From Mesonia oceanica (GTDB lineage: Bacteria > Bacteroidota > Bacteroidia > Flavobacteriales > Flavobacteriaceae): 64,000 bases of DNA. A program made the position numbers and the translations under genes. The notes beneath the pieces were generated by a model that was not told where the DNA came from, made no database searches, and saw nothing but the letters and a program-made list of their open reading frames with translations. Positions 51,995-60,933 of the stretch are shown here, one piece after another. The stretch is from contig NZ_CABVMM010000001.1 in the NCBI RefSeq assembly GCF_902499555.1, positions 124,001 through 188,000 on the forward strand. The letters run 5' to 3'. Position 1 is the first letter of the stretch, and each line of letters starts with the position of its first letter.

Positions 51995-53068
51995 ATGCCT
52001 ACTAATTACATTAAAGGTCGTGGAGCACAACAAAATGTGCCTAATAAGTTTGAAGAATTAAAGCATATCACCGATGCCGAATTCTTAGAATACTGCCATA
52101 AAGAAGGAGAAGAAGCTAGCGATATAAAAACTAGATTTCAAGAGGTTTTTCCCAAAACCATCGTGAATAAAGTAAATAGCCCGGATGTGGGGATGGAGTA
52201 TTCATTAAACCCTTATCAAGGCTGCGAACACGGTTGTATTTATTGCTATGCCAGAAATTCTCATGAGTATTGGGGCTATAGTGCCGGATTGGATTTTGAG
52301 AAGCAAATCTTGGTCAAGAAAAATTCTCCGGAATTATTAGCAAAAAAACTTCAGCAAAAAAACTGGGAACCCCATACCATTGTTTTTTCAGGAAATACCG
52401 ATTGTTACCAACCTATTGAAAAGAAACTTCAATTGACCAGAAAATGCTTAGAGGTGATGTTAAAGTATAAACATCCTACGGGGATTATAACTAAAAACAG
52501 TTTAATTCTACGGGATTTAGATCTATTAAAAGAATTAGCAAAGCTGAATGTAATTCGGGTAAATATTTCTATTACTTCCTTAGAAGAAGAAACTCGACGC
52601 ATCTTAGAACCGAGAACGGCGAGTGTTAAGCAACGTCTAAAAACAGTTGAAAAGCTTGCTGAAAATGGGATTCCTGTAAATGTGATGGTAGCTCCTATTA
52701 TTCCATTTATTAATAGTCACGAAATCTTACCCATTGTAAAAGCAGTAAGTGAAGCAGGAGCTTCTTCGGTGGGATATACGGTAGTAAGGTTAAATGGAGC
52801 GATTGCAGAAATATTTAGCGATTGGATAAAGAAAACCTTACCTGATCGCGCAGCAAAAGTCTTACATCAAATTGAAGCTTGTCACGGAGGCAATTTAAAT
52901 GATAGTAGATTTGGTACCCGAATGAAAGGAGAAGGAGAATTTTCTAAACAAATCGCTCAACAATTTGCCATTGCCAAGAAGAAATACTTGAAAAATAAAA
53001 AAGTACCCAAAATGGATACTTTTCATTATTTGCAGCTTAAAAATCCACAGTATAAACTTTTCGGCTAA
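51995..53068 (+). CDS. PA0069-family radical SAM protein
   Basis: A 357-residue radical SAM enzyme related to the SplB-like PA0069 group. The [4Fe-4S] motif is CEHGCIYC (CxxxCxxC) near 78-85, within NPYQGCEHGC. The N-terminal KGRGAQQNVPNKFE is typical and fixes the start at 51995 even though a hairpin touches the ATG. VIRVNISITSLEE and VNVMVAPIIPFIN continue the TIM-barrel core. Substrate unknown; DNA repair is not established for this group. Confidence 0.9.
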   Translation: MPTNYIKGRGAQQNVPNKFEELKHITDAEFLEYCHKEGEEASDIKTRFQEVFPKTIVNKVNSPDVGMEYSLNPYQGCEHGCIYCYARNSHEYWGYSAGLDFEKQILVKKNSPELLAKKLQQKNWEPHTIVFSGNTDCYQPIEKKLQLTRKCLEVMLKYKHPTGIITKNSLILRDLDLLKELAKLNVIRVNISITSLEEETRRILEPRTASVKQRLKTVEKLAENGIPVNVMVAPIIPFINSHEILPIVKAVSEAGASSVGYTVVRLNGAIAEIFSDWIKKTLPDRAAKVLHQIEACHGGNLNDSRFGTRMKGEGEFSKQIAQQFAIAKKKYLKNKKVPKMDTFHYLQLKNPQYKLFG

Positions 53069-53070
53069 AC

Positions 53071-53670
53071 TTATCTAAAAGTATAACCAACACTTAGGGT
53101 TAACCAATTTTTTTTGAGTTTAGGTCCATTAATATCTTTATTGATATTGGTGACACCCAAATTGTATCTGATATTTACATCTATCGTATCAAAGAATATT
53201 TTTCCTGCGCCTATAATAATGCTTGCGTCAAAGGATGTAAATTGATCACTGAATTCAAAGCTATTATCAAATGTATCTTCACTTTCATAAGCGGGTAATT
53301 GTCCAAAGAAGTTAGTGCCTAGTTCCCCACCCGCAAAAACCTGAAAACTATATTTATATTGATAGTGTAAACTCAAAGGGAAGCCAATAGAGTGAATTAC
53401 TAGGGGGTTTTCGTACCCATCTACTTCCGCACCAATATTACTATAAGAAGTACCTGCCCTTAGTGCAAAATCATCACTTAAGTAAGCGAATTGATAAAAA
53501 CCAATATAAAAACCTGCTTTTGGAGAAGCACCTTCTAGTCCTGAGATATTAGAATAGACTACGCCAGCTTCAATACTGCTTTCGCAGTCAAAACAGAAGC
53601 CACCATAAAATTGAGCATTAGCAAAAAAAGAACAGAAAATCAGTAAAAAGGAAAGTAGTATTTTTTTCAT
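53071..53670 (-). CDS. outer-membrane beta-barrel protein
   Basis: A 199-residue porin-like protein with a signal peptide (LLSFLLIFCSFFANAQ) and alternating amphipathic strands ending in LTLSVGYTFR, as in small 8-strand barrels. It has a Cys pair after the signal (FCFDCES). Convergent with the radical SAM gene, only 2 bp apart, with no separate terminator visible. Function unknown. Confidence 0.82.
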   Translation of the reverse strand: MKKILLSFLLIFCSFFANAQFYGGFCFDCESSIEAGVVYSNISGLEGASPKAGFYIGFYQFAYLSDDFALRAGTSYSNIGAEVDGYENPLVIHSIGFPLSLHYQYKYSFQVFAGGELGTNFFGQLPAYESEDTFDNSFEFSDQFTSFDASIIIGAGKIFFDTIDVNIRYNLGVTNINKDINGPKLKKNWLTLSVGYTFR

Positions 53671-53743
53671 TCAAAAGTAATTAGGTGAATAATTATAAAA
53701 CGTTAAAAATATCATTATTGATTGAATTATAAAATAATTGACT

Positions 53744-54397
53744 TTAAACCCTTCCTTCCCATTCAGCATAAAACTGGTCGAGAAAAGTTTCCATAAATTG
53801 GTGACGCTCTTCGGCCAGTTTTTTTCCTTTTTCGGTATTCATTTTATCTTTAAGTAGAAGCAGCTTTTCGTAAAAATGATTGATCGTAGGATTAAGTCCT
53901 TTTTTATATTCTTCCTTCGACATATTTAGTTGAGGTGGAATATTGGGATCGTAAATTTTTCGGTTTTTAAAGCCTCCGTAATTAAATGTTCGCGCAATTC
54001 CAATAGCGCCAATCGCATCTAATCGATCGGCATCTTGAACGATAGCTAATTCTTTAGAATGGAATTCTGAATCTTTACCGCTTCTATACGAAATGTTCTC
54101 AATAATTTTAATGACGTGATTAATGACGCTTTCTTCAGCCTTTGCTTGTTCAAGAAATTCTTTAGCTTTTTTAGGGCCAATAGTTTCATCTCCATCGTGA
54201 AACTTAGCATCGGCAATATCATGCAGTAAAGCTCCCAGTGCGATAACCTCTAGGTTAACAGCTTCATTTTTAGCTATTAATAGTGCATTTTTATAAACAC
54301 GTTCTATATGAAACCAATCGTGACCGCCTTCAGCATTTTCTAATTCTTCCTTTACAAAAGCCTTGGTGGCTAAAATCAGTTTACTTTCTTCTATCAT
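53744..54397 (-). CDS. HD-domain metal-dependent phosphohydrolase
   Basis: A 217-residue HD hydrolase. The metal ligands show as HDWFHIERV near 23 and LLHDIADAKFHDGDE near 55, with VQDADRLDAIGAIG carrying the last Asp. It probably cleaves a nucleotide or other phosphate; the substrate is unknown. The ATG at 54397 is preferred to a TTG one codon upstream. It follows the desaturase stop by 4 bp, so it is third in the acyltransferase-desaturase unit. Confidence 0.88.
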   Translation of the reverse strand: MIEESKLILATKAFVKEELENAEGGHDWFHIERVYKNALLIAKNEAVNLEVIALGALLHDIADAKFHDGDETIGPKKAKEFLEQAKAEESVINHVIKIIENISYRSGKDSEFHSKELAIVQDADRLDAIGAIGIARTFNYGGFKNRKIYDPNIPPQLNMSKEEYKKGLNPTINHFYEKLLLLKDKMNTEKGKKLAEERHQFMETFLDQFYAEWEGRV

Positions 54398-54401
54398 CAA
54401 T

Positions 54402-55394
54402 TTATTTCGTCATCGCCGGATTTACCCATTTAAAATGAGTTATTTTTTCAGAAATTCTAATACGTTGATTAATCCGTTCCATTCGAGCAGGAAGCTTAGT
54501 AACAAAATCACGCGCTTTTTCGGCTTCTTCAGATAATCCGCGAATATTTTCAATATCCCAACGAACAATCAGTTTTTTCATAATATCGATGTAATCTTGA
54601 CCGGTATATACTCCAATACGCTGTGCAGCATTAGAAAACTCATCAAAAGCAGCTCCAATACTATCCCCAGATTCTCTTAAAAACATCGCTGGCATCACAA
54701 TTTTATGCTTCATCATATCTTTAAAAGCAATCATCATTTGGCTGGGATCTATGCTAAAAATCTCTTTTACAAATGTGCTATAGGCATTGTAATGTCTCAT
54801 TTCGTCCCCAGAAATGATCTTACACATTTTGGCTAATGACTTATTGCCGTGTTGTCTTGCTAATTTAGCCACGCGGTTATGGGAAATATAGGTCGCTAAT
54901 TCTTGGAAACTAGTGTAGACAAAGTTTTTATAAGGATCACGATCGGTACCAATATCAAAACCATCATTAATTAAGTGCTGTGTTGTACGTTCTACCTCAA
55001 TCATATTTACACGACCAGAAAGGTAGAGGTATTTGTTAAGGACATCGCCGTGACGGTTTTCTTCTCCCGTCCAATAGCGTACCCAACGTGACCAAGCAGT
55101 GCCACCATCGTGTTGATTTACCCCTTCTACATCCATCAACCAAGATTCGTAGGTAGGTAAAGCTTCTTCGGTAACGGTATCGCCCACGAGAACTATCCAA
55201 AAATCGTAAGGAAGTTCTTTGGCTAATTCTCTTATTTCAGTTACTTCCTCAAAAAAAGTTTCCTGTTGTGAATTAGGTAAAAAATCGGTGGGTTGCCAAA
55301 TTTTTTCCACAGGAATTAAAAATTCATCAATAAAGCCATCAACCTTAGGTTCCAGCTGCTCCATTACTTCCAGTCTAACATTCTTTTCAGGCAT
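54402..55394 (-). CDS. acyl-ACP desaturase
   Basis: A 330-residue soluble di-iron desaturase of the plant-stearoyl-ACP type, placing a double bond in acyl-ACP with O2 and ferredoxin. Iron ligands are visible in EENRHGD near 110 and DEMRHYNAY near 194. Ten bp separate it from the upstream PlsC-type gene, suggesting that unsaturated acyl groups and phospholipid acylation are co-regulated. Confidence 0.93.
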   Translation of the reverse strand: MPEKNVRLEVMEQLEPKVDGFIDEFLIPVEKIWQPTDFLPNSQQETFFEEVTEIRELAKELPYDFWIVLVGDTVTEEALPTYESWLMDVEGVNQHDGGTAWSRWVRYWTGEENRHGDVLNKYLYLSGRVNMIEVERTTQHLINDGFDIGTDRDPYKNFVYTSFQELATYISHNRVAKLARQHGNKSLAKMCKIISGDEMRHYNAYSTFVKEIFSIDPSQMMIAFKDMMKHKIVMPAMFLRESGDSIGAAFDEFSNAAQRIGVYTGQDYIDIMKKLIVRWDIENIRGLSEEAEKARDFVTKLPARMERINQRIRISEKITHFKWVNPAMTK

Positions 55395-55404
55395 AATTTA
55401 TAGT

Positions 55405-56142
55405 TTATTGATTAATAATGTCTTTTATAATTTCTTGTTCTACTTTTTCAATTAGTGTTTCCGTATCAAATTGATGAACCAAAATAGGATCCTGAACGGT
55501 AAACTTCACTTTTACTCCTAGCTCTAAAGGAAATGCCCCGTGTTTTACTATTTTCCAAGAATTGTTAATAGTTACCGGCACAATTACTGCTTTAGGGCAA
55601 AATTTAAAGAGCATTTTTAGACCGTTAGGTGAAAACTTTCTAGGCATTCCCGTTTTACTACGGGTTCCTTCAGGAAATATTACTGCAGATCTATTAGTAT
55701 TATTCAAATATTGTGCAAACTTTTTAATTTCCGGCAAAGATTGGCGAGGATTTTTTCTATCTATCAAAATAGAGCCTCCTTTTCTTAGGTTATAAGAAAC
55801 ACTTGGGATACCTCTTCCTAGCTCTTTTTTGCTGATAAATTTGGGGTGTATTTTTCTTAAATACCAGATAATTGGCGGAATATCATAAGGACTTTGATGG
55901 TTCGCCACAATAATATGCGGGATTCCTTCCGGTAAATCATGTTTATTTTCAAACTCAATCCTTGTCCCTAAAATATTTAGGCACCTAATTAACCCTAAGT
56001 TTAAATAATCTACACTTTTTTTATGAGCCTGGTAGCCAAAAACATTATAACAAACCCATTGAATAGGATGAAAAATGCATAAGGTTAAACCGAAGAATAA
56101 GTAATAGATTACTGAAACGGGGTATGAGATAATCTTCTTCAT
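55405..56142 (-). CDS. PlsC-type lysophospholipid acyltransferase
   Basis: A 245-residue membrane acyltransferase with an N-terminal hydrophobic segment, block I NHQSPYD near 81, and FPEGTRSKTG near 157. First gene of a unit with acyl-ACP desaturase and HD hydrolase. It may use unsaturated acyl donors made by its neighbour, which is inference. Confidence 0.92.
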   Translation of the reverse strand: MKKIISYPVSVIYYLFFGLTLCIFHPIQWVCYNVFGYQAHKKSVDYLNLGLIRCLNILGTRIEFENKHDLPEGIPHIIVANHQSPYDIPPIIWYLRKIHPKFISKKELGRGIPSVSYNLRKGGSILIDRKNPRQSLPEIKKFAQYLNNTNRSAVIFPEGTRSKTGMPRKFSPNGLKMLFKFCPKAVIVPVTINNSWKIVKHGAFPLELGVKVKFTVQDPILVHQFDTETLIEKVEQEIIKDIINQ

Positions 56143-56246
56143 TCAACTTAAAATTGAAAACGCAAAAATAACTTTAAATAGCCATTATTTTCAATATTTG
56201 GATTAAAACAAGTATGCGCGCATAATAAATAATCGGAATATTAAAT

Positions 56247-56275
56247 AAAAAAGCCGACTTTACATAAAGCCGGCC
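56247..56275 (-). terminator. terminator after the bacilliredoxin gene
   Basis: GCCG/CGGC and CTTT/AAAG arms with one mismatch; on the minus strand the stem is followed by TTTTTTATTTAA. Confidence 0.75.
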
Positions 56276-56299
56276 AAGCATATTTTAGTTTACTCGTAA

Positions 56300-56710
56300 T
56301 TAGCAGTATTGGTTATAAGCACCTCTTAGGTTTTCTGCAATCATTTCAGCAGGTCTTCCTTCAATATGGTGGCGTTCTAACATATGTACTAATTCTCCAT
56401 CTTTAAACAAAGCCATAGAAGGCGAACTTGGTGGGAAAGGCACCATATGCGCTCTTGCCTTATCGGTAGCTTCTTTATCTACGCCTGCAAAAACCGTTAC
56501 CAGATGGTCTGGTTTTTTACTGTTGTCTAAAGACATTCTCGCTCCCGGACGCGCATTTGCTGCAGCACAACCACAAACCGAATTTACAACAACTAGTGTT
56601 GTTCCTTCCTTTGCAATGGCTTTATCTACCGCTTCCACATTCTGTAATTCTTCAAAACCAACTGCAGTAAGTTCCTCACGCATTGGTTTTACTAAATCTG
56701 CTGGATACAT
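56300..56710 (-). CDS. BrxA/BrxB-family bacilliredoxin
   Basis: A 136-residue thioredoxin-fold protein with the CGC active site in VNSVCGCAAANARPG near 45. Known family members remove bacillithiol from S-bacillithiolated proteins. Whether this organism makes bacillithiol cannot be judged here, but flavobacterial genomes often encode the pathway. An extra Cys sits at the C-terminus (NQYC). It has its own promoter and terminator. Confidence 0.92.
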   Translation of the reverse strand: MYPADLVKPMREELTAVGFEELQNVEAVDKAIAKEGTTLVVVNSVCGCAAANARPGARMSLDNSKKPDHLVTVFAGVDKEATDKARAHMVPFPPSSPSMALFKDGELVHMLERHHIEGRPAEMIAENLRGAYNQYC

Positions 56711-56748
56711 ATCTGTAATTTTCTGTATTTAAGTTTATAAAATTTTTT

Positions 56749-56756
56749 CAAAGATA
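56749..56756 (-). promoter_or_regulatory. -7 box of the bacilliredoxin gene
   Basis: Minus-strand TATCTTTG, an exact TAnnTTTG match, 38 bases before the ATG. Confidence 0.5.
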
Positions 56757-56896
56757 CCAAAATCCGTTTGCCCTAAAGGTTTTAACCTCATAGACTTTTT
56801 AAAAGTAAAATTGGTAAACTCTATCATAACAGTCGAAAAATTAAAATAAGCATTACAAAGCCACGTTTATAATTCTTATAACTTCCGCAAGCTTTA

Positions 56897-56904
56897 TATA
56901 TTTG
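56897..56904 (+). promoter_or_regulatory. -7 box of the TerB-DnaJ gene
   Basis: TATATTTG, an exact TAnnTTTG match, 19 bases before the ATG at 56924. Confidence 0.5.
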
Positions 56905-56923
56905 CATTTCAATTTCTATAAGT

Positions 56924-57673
56924 ATGATTAAATGGATAGCAGCAGTAATTGGGTTAATGTATATGCGAATACCCGGTGCTGTTATAGGTTTCTTGGTAGG
57001 TAGTTTCATAGAAATGTACCTACGGCAATCAGGAACTATTCAGAAAAATGTTTCTGGAATGTTCAAGGATTCCAAAGAAGTTTCTCCCGGTGATTTTGAG
57101 TTAAACCTGCTTTCACTTTCAACAATTATTGTAAAAGCTGATGGACAAATCAACCAAAAAGAACTTGATTACGTCAGAAGTTATTTTGTACAATCTTACG
57201 GAAAAGAACGTGCCAACGCCACTTTTAGAACTTTTAACGATGTGATAAAACACCGTCAGGTAGATGCCAGTAGAATTTGTGCATACCTGAATATGCGCAC
57301 AAGGTACGAGGTGAGATTGCAAATTCTTCACTTTTTGTTTGGTATTGCTCAAGCCGATGGCAATGTTTCTCCCAGCGAACTTAATCAGCTTACTAAAATA
57401 GCAGGATATTTACGTCTTTCAATGTCAGATTTTGAAAGTATCAAGGCTATGTTCGCGGTTTCCCGTGCAGATGCTAGTTATGCTTATAAAATTCTAGAAA
57501 TTGAAAAAGCCGCTAGCGAAGCCGAAATTAAAAAGGCTTACCGGAAAATGGTTAAAAAATACCATCCCGATAAACTTCAACATATGGATGAAGCCTATCA
57601 AAAAGGAGCTCGCGAAAAATTTAATAAAGTACAAGAAGCTTACGAGCATATACAAAAAGAGCGTGGTTTTTAA
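56924..57673 (+). CDS. DjlA-like TerB/DnaJ co-chaperone
   Basis: A 249-residue protein with an N-terminal membrane segment (about 3-27, Gly-rich as in DjlA), a TerB-like helical domain (about 60-170, VKADGQINQKELDYV and GIAQADGNVSPSELNQL), and a C-terminal J domain with HPD in KKYHPDKL near 224. The J domain should stimulate DnaK at the inner membrane. Monocistronic. The structured repeat element follows its stop. Confidence 0.9.
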   Translation: MIKWIAAVIGLMYMRIPGAVIGFLVGSFIEMYLRQSGTIQKNVSGMFKDSKEVSPGDFELNLLSLSTIIVKADGQINQKELDYVRSYFVQSYGKERANATFRTFNDVIKHRQVDASRICAYLNMRTRYEVRLQILHFLFGIAQADGNVSPSELNQLTKIAGYLRLSMSDFESIKAMFAVSRADASYAYKILEIEKAASEAEIKKAYRKMVKKYHPDKLQHMDEAYQKGAREKFNKVQEAYEHIQKERGF

Positions 57674-57675
57674 GT

Positions 57676-57805
57676 AGGGCGTTGCCTAGCGGCCGGGCTT
57701 TCGGCAGTCGCTTTTTTGTTTTTCATTTAGGGCGTGTCTGTCGTAGGAAGGCGGAGTCGAGACACAAAACAAAAAGAGCTCCAACAGAGCCTCCATCCCT
57801 AACGC
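57676..57805. repeat. structured intergenic element, copy 2
   Basis: A GC-rich unit starting AGGGCGTTGCC and ending CCCTAACGC. Inside, CGGGCTTTCGGC is followed by GCTTTTTTGTTTT, which pairs with AAAACAAAAAGAGC downstream. A central stem GTGTCT (57734-57739)/AGACAC (57760-57765) closes a 20-base loop. Same plan as 21460-21560. It fills the 179-bp gap between the TerB-DnaJ gene and lpxH. No gene is seen. Confidence 0.55.
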
Positions 57806-57852
57806 AAATCAATCTTTAGAAAATAAGTATATTTATCCCCATAAAATCAAGT

Positions 57853-58608
57853 ATGCAAATCCCAGTAGCAAAAAAGGTTTACTTCTCCAGCGATAATCAT
57901 TTAGGAGCTCCAACCAACGAAGCCAGCAAACCCCGTGAGCTGAAATTTGTAAAATGGTTGGATGAGGTAAAAGAAGATGCCGCTGCTATATTTCTATTGG
58001 GAGATTTATTCGATTTTTGGTTTGAATATAAACACGTGGTTCCCAAAGGATTTGTACGTGTTTTAGGAAAATTGGCAGAAATTCGTGATAGTGGCATTCC
58101 CGTTTACTTCTTTGTTGGCAATCATGACCTCTGGATGAATGATTATTTTGAAAAAGAATTAGATATTCCAGTTTACCACCGTCCTAAGGAATTTAGCTTC
58201 AACAATAAAAAATTTCTCATCGGTCATGGTGACGGATTAGGGCCTGGAGATAAAGGTTACAAGCGGATGAAAAAAGTATTTACCAATCCGTTTTCCCAAT
58301 GGCTATACCGTTGGCTGCACCCTGATCTGGGCGTTCCTTTGGCGAAGCATCTTTCTGTAAAAAACAAACTCATTTCCGGTGATGAGGATGCCAAGTTTTT
58401 GGGCGAAGAAAATGAATGGCTTGTGCAATATGCCAAACGCAAATTAGAAACACAACACTACGATTATTTTATTTTTGGGCATCGCCATTTACCAATGAGT
58501 ATTAACGTAGGAGAAAATTCAACCTATCATAATCTAGGCGACTGGATTAATTACTATACCTATGGTGTTTTTGATGGGGAAACTTTTGAGCTAAAAGAAT
58601 ATAAATAA
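57853..58608 (+). CDS. lpxH: UDP-2,3-diacylglucosamine diphosphatase
   Basis: A 251-residue calcineurin-like phosphoesterase that makes lipid X in lipid A synthesis. Metal-binding blocks SDNHLGAP, LGDLFDFWFEY, GNHD, GHGDG and FGHRH are all present. Length and the FWFEY signature favour LpxH over other phosphoesterases. A REP-like hairpin serves as its terminator. Confidence 0.9.
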   Translation: MQIPVAKKVYFSSDNHLGAPTNEASKPRELKFVKWLDEVKEDAAAIFLLGDLFDFWFEYKHVVPKGFVRVLGKLAEIRDSGIPVYFFVGNHDLWMNDYFEKELDIPVYHRPKEFSFNNKKFLIGHGDGLGPGDKGYKRMKKVFTNPFSQWLYRWLHPDLGVPLAKHLSVKNKLISGDEDAKFLGEENEWLVQYAKRKLETQHYDYFIFGHRHLPMSINVGENSTYHNLGDWINYYTYGVFDGETFELKEYK

Positions 58609-58653
58609 ATCACTTCGAGTAGTTGTTGGTGTAATTTTCGATAAATAAATTTT

Positions 58654-58688
58654 CCAGCAAGGTCTTTCTCGACCTTGTAGGTCTTTTT
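58654..58688 (+). repeat. REP-like hairpin after lpxH
   Basis: CCAGCAAGGTC pairs imperfectly with GACCTTGTAGG (58671-58681) and leads into TCTTTTTAG. The right arm is identical to the REP copies beside the transposase 22 kb away. It doubles as the lpxH terminator. Confidence 0.75.
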
Positions 58689-58712
58689 AGTCTAGGTGAC
58701 TTATGAAAAATA

Positions 58713-59687
58713 CTATTCCACCAACCTTTTTTTCAATAATTCTTTAGGAAGGCATAACTGTACTTTTTCCTTTTCTTTTATAGCATGACTTTCTAAAAAG
58801 AAAATCGATTCCCCTTGCTTAAGTTGGGCTTTAATAAAATGATTGGTACCGTTAAAGTAGCTCTGAATAACAGTAGCTGATAACTGACCTTTTTCATCAA
58901 TTTTAATTTCCGAAGGGTAAATGAGGAAATATCCTGTAGAGGAAAATCCTTCGAAATATTTTGCTGAAATCTGATTGACTTCCTGAAAAAGCGAAGCTAT
59001 ATAGAAGCTTTTCGGTTCATTAAAAAGTTGCTCCGGACTTGCATTGGCTAGAATTTTTCCTTCTTTCATCACCAGAGCTTGATCGGCAAAGCCCAACATA
59101 TCTGTACTGTCGTGTGTGGCAAAAATACAGGTGATTTGCTGTTTCTTTAAATAATTAAAAAGATTTCTGCGGAGCTTATTTTTTCGGAAGTTATCAATAA
59201 AATTAAAAGGTTCGTCCAATAAAAGAAGTTCCGGTTCTTTTGCTAACACCTGAGCTAAAGCCACCCGCTGTTTTTGTCCGCCACTTAAGTTTTTCACTTT
59301 AGTGTCCGCAAAAGAAGTCATATCAATTACCTCTAATAATTCCTCAGTTCGCTGCTGACTCCATTGGGCTTCTTGCCGACTCAAAAACTTTTTGATGTTT
59401 TCAGATACTGTTGTGTAAGGCATCAGGTGATCTTCCTGTGCCAAATACTTCATCTTATCATGTCCAGGAACTAAGTTGAAGGCGGGTCCCAAAACTTGCT
59501 CCCCGTTCCAGAAAACTTTCCCTTCATCTAAATCCAATAACCCATAGATGGCTTTGAGCAGCGTACTTTTTCCGCAGCCACTTTCTCCAATAATACAAGT
59601 ATGTGCACCCCGATTAACAGAAAAGCTAATATTTTTTAAGGTGTTTTTATGTTGATAGGCAAAAGTTACTTCTTGGACGTCGAGCAT
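58713..59687 (-). CDS. ABC transporter ATP-binding protein
   Basis: A 324-residue single-NBD ATPase. Walker A GESGCGKS near 34, Q-loop AQEDHLMPYT, signature LSGGQKQRV and Walker B LLLLDEPF are intact. About 100 residues after the NBD form a regulatory or TOBE-like tail. No permease is nearby, so the substrate is unknown. Confidence 0.88.
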   Translation of the reverse strand: MLDVQEVTFAYQHKNTLKNISFSVNRGAHTCIIGESGCGKSTLLKAIYGLLDLDEGKVFWNGEQVLGPAFNLVPGHDKMKYLAQEDHLMPYTTVSENIKKFLSRQEAQWSQQRTEELLEVIDMTSFADTKVKNLSGGQKQRVALAQVLAKEPELLLLDEPFNFIDNFRKNKLRRNLFNYLKKQQITCIFATHDSTDMLGFADQALVMKEGKILANASPEQLFNEPKSFYIASLFQEVNQISAKYFEGFSSTGYFLIYPSEIKIDEKGQLSATVIQSYFNGTNHFIKAQLKQGESIFFLESHAIKEKEKVQLCLPKELLKKRLVE

Positions 59688-59706
59688 TAATAAAACTAAT
59701 TTTCTT

Positions 59707-59714
59707 CAAAGATA
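59707..59714 (-). promoter_or_regulatory. -7 box of the ABC ATPase gene
   Basis: Minus-strand TATCTTTG, 19 bases before the ATG at 59687. Confidence 0.5.
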
Positions 59715-59724
59715 ATCCATAAAG

Positions 59725-59753
59725 TTGGCAATGGACTTCAATTTGTATATTTG
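59725..59753 (+). promoter_or_regulatory. promoter of the M28 peptidase
   Basis: TTG at 59725, an 18-bp spacer, and TATATTTG at 59746-59753 match the Bacteroidota TTG/TAnnTTTG consensus with correct spacing. The ATG follows 18 bases later. Best promoter seen in the window; back to back with the ABC promoter. Confidence 0.75.
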
Positions 59754-59771
59754 AAATAAATACTCGTATCA

Positions 59772-60674
59772 ATGAAATCTCTTCTCTTTTTCTTTCTCCT
59801 TATTTTAAGTTCAACGGTTTTTGCACAAGAAGAAATTACCGAGCAAGAATTAAAAAAACATATTGAATTTTTGACGGCAGATGAATTAAAAGGTCGTTAT
59901 CCCGGAACATCGGAAAACGATAGTGTGGTAAATTATTTGGTCAATGATTTTAGAAAAAATCAAATCTCTGTTTTAATACAGGAGTTTGAAGCCTTAATGC
60001 GAAAAGATAGCTCAAAAGCGAAAACGTATAATGTGCTGGGCTTAATACAGGGACAAGATTCTATTCTAAAAAATGAAGTGCTGGTATTGGGAGCACATTA
60101 CGATCATTTAGGGATGAAAGGGGATAGTATTTATCATGGAGCAGATGACAACGCGAGCGGAATTGCTGCTTTATTGGAAATTGCTGAAAAAATAAAAGCA
60201 CATCAACAAGACCTAAAAAGAAGCGTGATTTTTATAGCTTTTGGAGCAGAAGAACAAGGATTGTTGGGGAGTCAATTTTTTGTGGAAAACCCGATTGTTC
60301 CTATTGAGCAAATCAAATTGATGGTGAACATGGATATGGTGGGACATTTAAATAAAGAAAAACATGTATATATGGGAGGTGCAGGAACTTTTCCAAATGG
60401 AGTGGAACTCATGGAAAGTTTAGGCGAACCCAATCAAGTAACTCCGATTGTGCACGCTGGTTCAGTAGGTGGTTCTGATCATGTCTCGTTTTATCAAAAA
60501 GGAATTTCGGTTTTAGGAATCCATACCGGAGGTCACGATCATTATCACCAACCTACCGACACGATTGAACACCTTAACCTTCCCGGGGAAGTAAAAGTCG
60601 CTAACTATATTTATCAAGCCTTGATGGAAATCGCAAGCTCGGAACGGGAACTAAAGTTTATTAAGCAGGATTAG
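59772..60674 (+). CDS. M28 family zinc peptidase, exported
   Basis: A 300-residue aminopeptidase-like enzyme with a signal peptide (LLFFFLLILSSTVFAQ). Zinc ligands and catalytic residues are visible: GAHYDHLG, GADDNASG (bridging Asp), AEEQGLLGS (general base Glu), NMDMVG and HDHYHQPTDT. It is expected in the periplasm or envelope. No C-terminal sorting domain. Confidence 0.93.
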   Translation: MKSLLFFFLLILSSTVFAQEEITEQELKKHIEFLTADELKGRYPGTSENDSVVNYLVNDFRKNQISVLIQEFEALMRKDSSKAKTYNVLGLIQGQDSILKNEVLVLGAHYDHLGMKGDSIYHGADDNASGIAALLEIAEKIKAHQQDLKRSVIFIAFGAEEQGLLGSQFFVENPIVPIEQIKLMVNMDMVGHLNKEKHVYMGGAGTFPNGVELMESLGEPNQVTPIVHAGSVGGSDHVSFYQKGISVLGIHTGGHDHYHQPTDTIEHLNLPGEVKVANYIYQALMEIASSERELKFIKQD

Positions 60675-60841
60675 TATTTTAGAAAACTATATATTGCCTA
60701 AGCTCTTCATCGATTTTACTCGATATTACAGGAATAAAAAATTAAAGGTTAGATGATAACAAAAAAATAATTCTATTTTAAAAAAATTGATTTTTTAGTT
60801 TAACAATAACTTTTAGTGTTATCTAGCTAATTTCGGATTTA

Positions 60842-60883
60842 AATTTTTAATTTTAGGCGAAATTTAAAGAATTTTTAATTTTG
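60842..60883 (+). promoter_or_regulatory. direct repeat and -7 box upstream of the ALDH gene
   Basis: AATTTTTAATTTT occurs at 60842-60854 and again at 60870-60882, 28 bp apart; the second copy contains TAATTTTG (60876-60883). The 259-bp gap also holds an inverted repeat (ATAAC/GTTAT near 60808-60825). A regulated promoter is possible. Confidence 0.35.
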
Positions 60884-60933
60884 CCAGTAAAAACAAAGCA
60901 ATAATTACCAATAAACTAAAATTTAAAACAAAA

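Noticed and set aside
57676..57805. tRNA or known structured RNA gene in the GC-rich block
   Set aside because: No T-loop GGTTCRA sequence or cloverleaf arms; fits the repeated intergenic element better.
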